A stretch of DNA of 27,333 nt from Streptomyces sp. NRRL F-2580 (GTDB lineage Bacteria; Actinomycetota; Actinomycetes; Streptomycetales; Streptomycetaceae), in the NCBI RefSeq assembly GCF_000720115.1, contig NZ_JOIR01000059.1, positions 1 to 27,333 of the forward strand. The letters run 5' to 3'. Made by a program: the position numbers and the translations under genes. Under the pieces are notes generated by a model. That model was not told the DNA's origin, made no database searches, and worked only from the letters and a program-made list of their open reading frames with translations. Positions within the stretch are counted from its first letter, which is position 1. Each line of letters begins with the position of its first letter. Of the stretch, positions 21,930 through 27,333 are shown one piece after another.

Positions 21930-24035
21930 ATGGAAACCAGACCCGCCGCCCCGGCGCCCTCCCTCGGCAGCCCCACCACCCGCCTGGAGGGCCGGGAGAA
22001 GGTCACGGGAAAGGCCCTCTACGCGGCCGAGTACGCCCTGCCGGACCGGGCGTACGCATGGCCGGTGCCCGCCACCGTGGCCCGCGGACGAGTCACCGCC
22101 GTCGACACCGCCGGCGCGCTCGCGCTGCCCCGCGTCCTCGCCGTCCTCACGCCCTACGACGCGCCCCGGCTGGGCGCCTCCGACGACCCCACTCTCCGCG
22201 TGCTCCAGGACCCCGAAGTGCCCCACCGCGGCTGGTACGTGGCCCTGGCCGTCGCCGAGACCCCGGAGGCCGCCCGAGCCGCCGCCGCGGCCGTCCGCGT
22301 CCGCTACGACGCGGAGCCCCGCGACTGCGTGCTGCACACCGGCCACCCGGCCGCCTACACGCCCGAACAGGTCAACGGCGGCTATCCGGCCCACCGCGAG
22401 AAGGGCGACGCGGCCGCCGCGTTCGCCGCAGCCCCGGTGCGCGTCGACTGCGCGTACGCCGTACCGCCGCTGCACAACCACCCCATGGAGCCGCACGCCG
22501 CCACCGCCCAGTGGGACGCCGACGCCGGCGCCCTCACCGTGTACGACTCCAGCCAGGGATCCGGATTGGTACGCTCCACACTGGCGGCCCTCTTCGACCT
22601 GCCCGCGGACCGCGTCGCCGTGGTCTCCGAGCACGTCGGCGGTGCCTTCGGCTGCAAGGGCACCCCCCGACCGCACGTCGTCCTCGCCGTGATGGCCGCA
22701 CGGCACACCGGCCGCCCCGTCACCATCGCCCTGCCCCGGCGCCACCTCGCGGCCGTCGTCGGCCACCGGGCGCCCACCCTGCACCGCGTGCGCCTGGGCG
22801 CCCGTACGGACGGCACGCTCACCGCCCTCGCCCACGAGGTCACCACCCACACCTCCCGCGTCCGGGAGTTCGTCGAACAGGCCGCCGTTCCGGCGCGCGT
22901 CATGTACGCCGCGCCCGCCCTCCTCACCACGCACCGCGTCGTGCCCCTCGACGTGCCCACGCCGTCCTGGATGCGCGCGCCCGGCGAGTGCCCCGGCATG
23001 TACGCCCTGGAGTCGGCCATGGACGAGCTGGCCTGCGCCCTCGGCATCGACCCGGTCGAGCTGCGCGTCCGCAACGAGCCCGACGCAGAACCCGACAGCG
23101 GCCACCCGTTCAGCAGCCGCCATCTGGTGGAATGCCTGCGCGAGGGGGCCGCACGGTTCGACTGGGCCGCGCACCGCACACCGCGCCAGGACGGGCCGTT
23201 GCTGATCGGCACCGGGGTCGCCGCCGCGACCTACCCGGTGTACGTCGCGCCCTCCTCGGCACGGGCGCACGCCTTCCCAGACGGTACGTACCTCGTGCAG
23301 ACCAACGCCACCGACCTCGGCACCGGCGCCCGCACCGTCCTGGCGCAGATCGCCGCCGACGCGCTGCGGGTCGTCCTGGACCGGGTGACGGTGGAGATCG
23401 GGCACTCCGCGCTGCCGCAGGGCTCGGTGGCCGGCGGCTCGGCCGGTACGGCCTCCTGGGGCTGGGCGGTCCACGACGCCTGCACGAGCCTGCTCGCCCT
23501 GCTCGCCCGCCGCTCCGGCCCGATCCCGGAGGCCGGAGTGTCCGTCCCCGCCGATACGACGGCCTCCGCCAAGCAGAAGTCCCCGTACGCCAGGCACGCG
23601 TTCGGCGCGCACTTCGCGGAGGTGCAGGCCGACACCGTCACGGGTGAGGTCCGGGTCCGCAGGCTCCTGGGCGTCTTCGCCGCGGGCCGCATCCTGAACC
23701 CGCTCACCGCCCGCTCCCAGTTCGTCGGCGGCATGGTCATGGGCCTGGGCATGGCCCTCACCGAACACAGCACCATGGACCCGGCTTTCGGGGACTTCAC
23801 CGAGAACGACCTCGCCTCCTACCACGTCCCTGCCCACGCCGACGTGCCCGACATCGAGGTGCACTGGCTGGACGAGCACGACAAGCACCTCAACCCGGTG
23901 GGCGGCAAGGGGATCGGCGAGATCGGCATCGTCGGCACGGCGGCGGCCATCGGCAACGCCTTCCACCACGCGACCGGCCGCCGGATCCGCGAACTCCCCC
24001 TCACACCGGACCGCGTCCTGGCGGCCCTCGACTGA
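21930..24035 (+). CDS. Molybdenum hydroxylase, molybdopterin-binding subunit (PaoC/YagR-like)
   Basis: A 701-aa catalytic subunit from ATG 21930, with GAGGA upstream and a 39-base gap from the FAD subunit. The domain order is the aldehyde oxidase/xanthine dehydrogenase a/b hammerhead (~15-130), then the Mo-cofactor domains. Visible motifs: HNHPMEPHAATAQWD, SEHVGGAFGCKG, MRAPGECPGMYALESAMDEL, and near the end GGKGIGEIGIVGTAAAIGNA with catalytic base E664. PaoABC-type enzymes oxidise aromatic and other aldehydes with molybdopterin cytosine dinucleotide. The actual substrate is not shown. No XdhC/PaoD-type cofactor-insertion chaperone is in the window; one must be supplied elsewhere. Confidence 0.95.
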   Translation: METRPAAPAPSLGSPTTRLEGREKVTGKALYAAEYALPDRAYAWPVPATVARGRVTAVDTAGALALPRVLAVLTPYDAPRLGASDDPTLRVLQDPEVPHRGWYVALAVAETPEAARAAAAAVRVRYDAEPRDCVLHTGHPAAYTPEQVNGGYPAHREKGDAAAAFAAAPVRVDCAYAVPPLHNHPMEPHAATAQWDADAGALTVYDSSQGSGLVRSTLAALFDLPADRVAVVSEHVGGAFGCKGTPRPHVVLAVMAARHTGRPVTIALPRRHLAAVVGHRAPTLHRVRLGARTDGTLTALAHEVTTHTSRVREFVEQAAVPARVMYAAPALLTTHRVVPLDVPTPSWMRAPGECPGMYALESAMDELACALGIDPVELRVRNEPDAEPDSGHPFSSRHLVECLREGAARFDWAAHRTPRQDGPLLIGTGVAAATYPVYVAPSSARAHAFPDGTYLVQTNATDLGTGARTVLAQIAADALRVVLDRVTVEIGHSALPQGSVAGGSAGTASWGWAVHDACTSLLALLARRSGPIPEAGVSVPADTTASAKQKSPYARHAFGAHFAEVQADTVTGEVRVRRLLGVFAAGRILNPLTARSQFVGGMVMGLGMALTEHSTMDPAFGDFTENDLASYHVPAHADVPDIEVHWLDEHDKHLNPVGGKGIGEIGIVGTAAAIGNAFHHATGRRIRELPLTPDRVLAALD

Positions 24036-24061
24036 GGTGACCGGGCGCCCGCGGAGCCGGC

Positions 24062-24148
24062 CCTGCCACACAGCGGCGCGCCCCAGAAGGCCGCGACCCG
24101 CTCGACGTCGACGCAGTCGACGGTCATTCCGATCCAGCGGTCCGTCAT
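24062..24148 (-). pseudogene. 5' fragment of a VOC (glyoxalase-like) gene
   Basis: From ATG 24148, after AGGAGAG, the reading is MTDRWIGMTVDCVDVERVAA, then FWGAPL. This is the typical start of a vicinal-oxygen-chelate family protein (first beta-alpha unit). After FWGAPLCGR the homology ends against the back of the Mo-subunit gene. Only ~25 residues remain, so it is not functional. Confidence 0.6.
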
Positions 24149-24239
24149 GCCGTCAGCTCTCCTGCGTTGTCGGGCGGGACGTCGGCGGTTCGGGCTTCTC
24201 CGGCCCGGCGGCCCGTGAGACCCGGCGAAGCACCGCACC

Positions 24240-24552
24240 GTGAGCGGCGCCGAGGCTCCCTGGCGGGCCCGCTGCCCGGCGAGTTCCGCGGCCGCGGCCG
24301 CGGGTGTGGTCCGGTGGGTCCGGGCTGCGCGGAAGACCTGCTGGAACGTGTCGCCGATGCGGGAGAGTCGCTCGGTCAGCTGTTCCTCGGACTCCCCGCG
24401 CAGTTCGACCCCGGTGGCGTGGATGACTCCTCCCGGACTGACCACGACGTCCGGAGCCCAAGGAACACCGCGTTCGGCGAGGAGGCGGGCGGTGGCAGGC
24501 TCGTCGAGTTGGTTGTTGGCCCGGCCGGCGACAGCGGCGCACCGCAGCAGCG
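24240..24552 (-). pseudogene. C-terminal remnant of a Leu/Val (Glu/Leu/Phe/Val family) dehydrogenase
   Basis: The minus frame reads VAGRANNQLDEPATARLLAE, then RGVPWAPDVVVSPGGVIHAT, GVELRGESEEQLTERLSRIG and DTFQQVFRAA. The A-N-N-Q-L.....A..LL..RG..(Y/W)APDFV.(N/S).GGVI pattern is diagnostic for amino-acid dehydrogenases of this family. The N-terminal catalytic lysine domain is missing. Upstream text changes abruptly to membrane-protein sequence at about 24553. Confidence 0.7.
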
Positions 24553-24885
24553 GCACACGACGGCCGCGCAGGAACAGCGTCCAGCGCGGGAAGTCCTGCC
24601 CCCACGGGCAGACCAGGCCCCAGAGCAGGACGACGCCGAGCACGGCCGTCCGAACACGGTCCGCCGTACCGCGGCGTGTCCGGTTCGCTGCCTGGGCGGG
24701 GACGCTGGCCTCCGTCCCGTACGCGGCGATGAAGCTGGACGTACCAGCGGTCGGTCGGCCGGCCGGGCTGTGGCCGCCAGCACCCAGAGCAGCACCCGCG
24801 GCGCCGGCCACAGCCCGTACCGCACCACCGCTCCACTGACCAATGCGGCCAGCCCACCCGTCGCCACGACCACCCACCCCAGCCC
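24553..24885 (-). pseudogene. Membrane-protein remnant
   Basis: Two minus frames together carry hydrophobic stretches: GLGWVVVATGGLAALVSGAV (from 24885) and, after a frame change, VRTAVLGVVLLWGLVCPWGQ then DFPRWTLFLRGRRVPLL. They look like helices of a multi-pass Streptomyces membrane protein, but no single frame is complete and no start exists. The family is uncertain. Confidence 0.45.
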
Positions 24886-24894
24886 GGGCCCCCC

Positions 24895-24990
24895 AGCTGA
24901 GGTAAAGTTTCCGTCGACCCCGGGGTTTCCGCAGCAGCACGTGCCCGTCCCCGTACCGGTGCCCACGAAGTCGTATCTGCCAGGTATTGG
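24895..24990 (-). pseudogene. Part of an unknown ORF split by the ISL3 element (left half)
   Basis: The minus frame reads QYLADTTSWAPVRGRARAAA then ETPGSTETLPQLG and continues the frame of the piece at 27109-27243 once the element is removed. It then merges into the membrane-protein remnant at about 24885. Confidence 0.35.
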
Positions 24991-25021
24991 GGCTCTGGCA
25001 AGATTTTCGTAGCCGGAGATC
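24991..25021 (+). repeat. Left terminal inverted repeat of the ISL3 element
   Basis: Starts GGCTCTGGCAAGATTTTCGT. It is the inverse complement of 27078-27108 except for one base. Confidence 0.88.
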
Positions 25022-25103
25022 GTCGCGATGCGGGCAGTCGCCTGGTGTGCGGGGTGGGCAGCCTTTGGGTGTGTTCTGTTGAACTGTCAGAGTATTTCCG
25101 CAC

Positions 25104-26468
25104 TTGGCCGGGTTACTGGTGTTCTCGGCTGATACTTCCGGTCCTGTCTTGGTGATCGAGGCTCGTACCCGCTCCCGTGTTCCTGTGGGATGCATCGGGT
25201 GCGGTGTCCTGAGCGACTGGACTCACCGCCACTATGTCGGGCATCTCGCCGATGCGGCGCTCGGCGGCCGGCCGGATGCCGCTGCCGCCGCTGGTCACAC
25301 CCCGGGTGCTGGGGGTGGACGACTTCGCGCTCTACGGCGACACCCACGGCACTCTCCTGATCGACGCCACCACCCGACTCCCACTCACTCTCTGGGAGGG
25401 CAGGGACGCTGAACAACTCAGCCGATGGCTCCGCGCGCATCCCGGAGTCGAGATCGCCTGCCGTGACGGCTCCCTCACCTACCGGCAGGGCATAGCCGAC
25501 GGCGCCCCCGACGCCGTCCAGGTCAGCGACCGTTTTCACCTGTGGCAGGGCTGTCCCGGCGCGTTCAGGAAGTCGCCTCCGCCCCACCGCGGCTGCCTGC
25601 CCGCCGCTCTCCCCGCCCCCGAACCGGCCGGTCCGGAGCCTCCTTCGACAACAACGGAAGCCAGGCAGGAACACCCGCCAGCCGGCACGCCCAACGGCTT
25701 TTCGAGGCCATCCACGCGCTGACGGATGCGGGCCGCCCCTACGGTGCGACGGCACGCGAACTCGGGCTGGACCGCCGCACCGTCCGCAAGTACGTGATGC
25801 GCCGCCCTCCCCGCCGCCCGTCAACCTTGGATCCGCACCTCGACTACCTGCAGCAACGCTGGGACGAGGGCGAACACAGCGCCAAAATCCTCCACCAAGA
25901 ACTCGCTGGCAAGGGCTACCTGGGCCACTACCAACGCGTGGAAATGGCCCTGGCACCTTAACGACGTGGCCTGTCCCTGGACGAGCTCCGCGAACGACCG
26001 CCCTCTCCACGCGAAGCCGCACGCTGGAATATCGCCAGCCCGGGCCGGCACGCCCCGCAGACGGCGGAGCGGCTGCGGCGGCTACTTGACCACTGCCCGG
26101 AACTCCACCGCACCCACGAACTGGTCCGTCAGTTCACCGCCATGCTCGACAACCGCGACGCCACACCGCTGCTGGGCTGGCTCGATCACCTCACCAACAG
26201 CGGACTTCTGCCCCTCGCCGGCATCGCCAACGCTCTGCGTGAAGACCGGCACGCGGTCGCCCAGGGAATCACCACCCCCTACAACTCCGGAGTCAACGAG
26301 GGCCGCATCACCGACGTGAAGCTCCAGAAACGCGTCATGAGCGGCCGCGCCGGCGTTCCACTCCTTCGCCACCGAGTCGTACTGGTCGCCCGCCTACGCC
26401 GCCGCTACGCGGACCAGCCCACCACACCGTCAAAATGGCCACCGGATACGCAAATCAGGAGCCCGTAG
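25104..26468 (+). pseudogene. ISL3-family transposase, broken by a deletion and frameshifts
   Basis: The first frame carries the N-terminal zinc-finger start (VIEARTRSRVPVGCIGCGVL, CxxC). At about 25270 some 100 residues (second zinc finger and linker) are missing, and the text jumps to TPRVLGVDDFALYGDTHGTL in another frame. The DDE-type core follows: LGVDD, VEIACRDGSLTYRQG and QVSDRFHLWQG. Several frame changes between 25540 and 25680 lead to the HTH part (GATARELGLDRRTVRKYVMR), then a stop at 25959-25961. The C-terminal core continues in another frame (MLDNRDATPLLGWLDHLTNS, ITTPYNSGVNEGRITDVKLQ, KRVMSGRAGVPLLRHRVVL). It stops at 26468. Family order and motifs are clear, but the enzyme cannot be made as it stands. 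Confidence 0.85.
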
Positions 26469-26478
26469 GCGAACGCGC

Positions 26479-27027
26479 TCACGGTTGAATGGGCTCTGCC
26501 GGGGGCCGGGCGGGGTCATAGGTGGTGCGGGCGAAGGCATCGTCGGCACGGTGCACGACGTCGGGCTGCGGGGGTGCCGGCCACACGCTCAAGGAATGCT
26601 CCTCAACCGGACTGTCGCCCTCATGACCCTCGCCGTCATCTCGTCCGCGTGCCTGAATCCGGACTCGATACCAGCCCTCGCCGGCAGTCGCGAAATTCCC
26701 CGCCTCATCCTCCACATCACCACCCCACCGGAACAGTCGCAGATTTCCGCTTGTGCTGTAGATACTCACGTCTACTGCGGTCTCCCACTCCAGCCCCGGC
26801 GGAGGAGGTTCCTCTGCGCACTGCTCGGTAGTGAGGCGGATCCAGCCGGTATGCGTGCCAGCGAACACCGTGAGGTGTTCCGGGCCTCCAGCCGCCAGGC
26901 TATTGCCCTCAAAGATCCGCCCGACCGTGTCGGCGTCGTCGTAAACAGTGAGGAAGTCGTCGCCCTGCAGGTAGTACTGGCAGTACGAGACAAACATGCG
27001 ATCCGAAGTCCACCGTGTGTAGCTCAT
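26479..27027 (-). CDS. Conserved hypothetical passenger protein of the ISL3 element
   Basis: A 182-aa ORF from ATG 27027, lying inside the element ends and convergent with the transposase (10-bp gap). It starts MSYTRWTSDRMFVSYCQYYL, continues QGDDFLTVYDDADTV and HLTVFAGTHTGWIRLTTEQC, and later has GEGWYRVRIQARGRDDGEGH and SLSVWPAPPQPDVVHRADDA. The Y-R-V-R-x-x-A-R-G-x-D .. FWPA..PD order recalls a group of actinobacterial proteins of unknown role that I have seen near immunity-type genes; that link is weak memory, not evidence. It is soluble, acidic and beta-rich, with no signal peptide. Its reading frame is intact while the transposase is broken, which suggests selection on it or late decay of the transposase. 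Confidence 0.65.
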   Translation of the reverse strand: MSYTRWTSDRMFVSYCQYYLQGDDFLTVYDDADTVGRIFEGNSLAAGGPEHLTVFAGTHTGWIRLTTEQCAEEPPPPGLEWETAVDVSIYSTSGNLRLFRWGGDVEDEAGNFATAGEGWYRVRIQARGRDDGEGHEGDSPVEEHSLSVWPAPPQPDVVHRADDAFARTTYDPARPPAEPIQP

Positions 27028-27077
27028 TCACCGGATCATGCCCTGCCCCACTGGCACCCTCGACCAGCCCTCATGAG

Positions 27078-27108
27078 GATCTCCGGCTACGAAAATCTTG
27101 TCAGAGCC
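27078..27108 (-). repeat. Right terminal inverted repeat of the ISL3 element
   Basis: Ends GAAAATCTTGTCAGAGCC on the plus strand and mirrors 24991-25021 with one mismatch (A in place of G at the eighth position from the end). Confidence 0.88.
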
Positions 27109-27243
27109 AATATTGGGTGTACGCCGACACCTCCTTGATGGACGGCACCTCCGCGCGAAGGCCAGGCCACCCGACAGCCCACCGGGGGCCGGCACCGACT
27201 CCGCAGCCTGCGCCAGCATCGCCTCCACCAGCGGCCTGAGAGG
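27109..27243 (-). pseudogene. Part of an unknown ORF split by the ISL3 element (right half)
   Basis: One minus frame reads RAEVPSIKEVSAYTQY up to the element end. Joining it to the left flank below 24990 gives AYTQYLADTTSWAPVRGRAR without a stop. The upstream part shows stronger coding bias in a second frame (LVEAMLAQAAESVPAPGGLS), so another frame change is likely. The family is not recognised. Confidence 0.35.
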
Positions 27244-27333
27244 GCGATATGTGACTTGATGTTCGTTTCTATGTCGCCTGATCGTGTGACTGTGGGGGCT
27301 CCCGGCCGATCGACGAGTACGCCTCTCAGGCCG
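27232..27333. repeat. 12-bp inverted repeat reaching the window edge
   Basis: CGGCCTGAGAGG (27232-27243) and CCTCTCAGGCCG (27322-27333) are exact inverse complements, with 78 bases between. The second arm ends at the last base, so its true length is unknown. Confidence 0.6.

Larger units (their letters stand above)
24991..27108 (+). mobile_element. ISL3-family insertion element with a passenger gene
   Basis: The ends at 24991-25021 and 27078-27108 are inverted repeats of 31 bp with one mismatch (key bases: GGCTCTG at the outside, AGATTTTCGTAGCCGG inside). The flanks GGTATTGG and AATATTGG share six of eight bases, consistent with an 8-bp target duplication of ISL3 elements that has drifted. 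Inside are a degenerate ISL3 transposase (plus strand) and an intact-looking 182-aa gene (minus strand). Size 2118 bp; an ancestral copy with a full transposase would be about 0.3 kb larger. Confidence 0.85.

Noticed and set aside
20801..23647. 948-codon plus-strand ORF across the Mo hydroxylase operon
   Set aside because: Arg/Pro-rich out-of-frame shadow of three clearly recognised subunits.
21180..24071. 963-codon minus-strand ORF opposite the Mo subunit
   Set aside because: Antisense shadow; no family motifs, and the plus strand has full catalytic motifs.
25003..25130. Riboswitch or leader upstream of the transposase
   Set aside because: The conserved stretch is explained by the IS terminal repeat.
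1..27333. CRISPR array
   Set aside because: No regularly spaced direct repeats with unique spacers were found; the only tandem repeats are the coding tail at 20788-20862 and the G8 hairpins.

Overview
The base composition (very high GC, codon third positions mostly G or C), GTG starts, a chaplin gene, a Hanks-type kinase with an extracellular tail, and SUKH, DUF2625 and CBS-domain genes all point to Streptomyces or a close relative. There is no ribosomal or core-metabolism cluster. The density of broken genes, gene scraps and IS remnants suggests an accessory region, such as a chromosome arm, genomic island or large plasmid. That last step is inference.

Layout. 1-3460: an IS-like edge, a two-helix membrane protein (151-801), a frameshifted phage-tail/contractile-injection assembly-type gene (927-1257, minus), and a large minus-strand gene (1520-3460) joining an N-terminal HTH, a single transmembrane helix and a tectonin-like propeller. 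3461-3790: a divergent control region with repeated CGGACA/TGTCCG half-sites, then a small secreted protein (3791-4138). 4139-5270: a decayed Nudix gene whose stop overlaps the start of an intact Nudix hydrolase, followed by a terminator. 5655-7408 (minus): DUF2625, a small unknown and a SUKH (SMI1/KNR4) gene, the type of genes found in immunity arrays. 7807-9258: a CBS-pair protein, a small glycogen-binding-fold protein and a chimeric scrap ending in an F420-type (LLM) oxidoreductase tail. 9734-10057: a short chaplin with its hairpin. 10866-11440: a second, broken SUKH gene. 11684-13921: a dihydrofolate-reductase-fold protein, an IS481 transposase tail and a HEAT-like protein. 14288-14409: a tRNA-like element without a normal anticodon arm. 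14725-16401: a membrane Ser/Thr kinase. 16614-17595: a DNA-ligase scrap and a DJ-1/PfpI protein. 17772-17839: two tandem hairpins with G8 loops. 18480-19844: a type II NADH-dehydrogenase-like flavoprotein, divergent from a three-gene molybdenum hydroxylase operon (20269-24035) of the PaoABC/YagTSR type.

The right end (24062-24990) is a pile of minus-strand gene ends (VOC, Leu/Val dehydrogenase, membrane protein). It is followed by a complete IS element of the ISL3 family (24991-27108) bounded by near-perfect 31-bp inverted repeats. Its transposase is broken, and it carries a well-preserved 182-aa passenger gene on the opposite strand. The element appears to have split an open reading frame whose halves lie on both sides. 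A 12-bp inverted repeat reaches the window edge.

The main candidates for something new are: (1) the membrane-anchored HTH/propeller protein with its operator-like cluster and divergent secreted protein; (2) the ISL3 element with a passenger gene; (3) the odd tRNA-like element; and (4) the G8-loop tandem hairpins. Several genes differ from an intact reading frame by a single base, so assembly errors must be separated from real decay.
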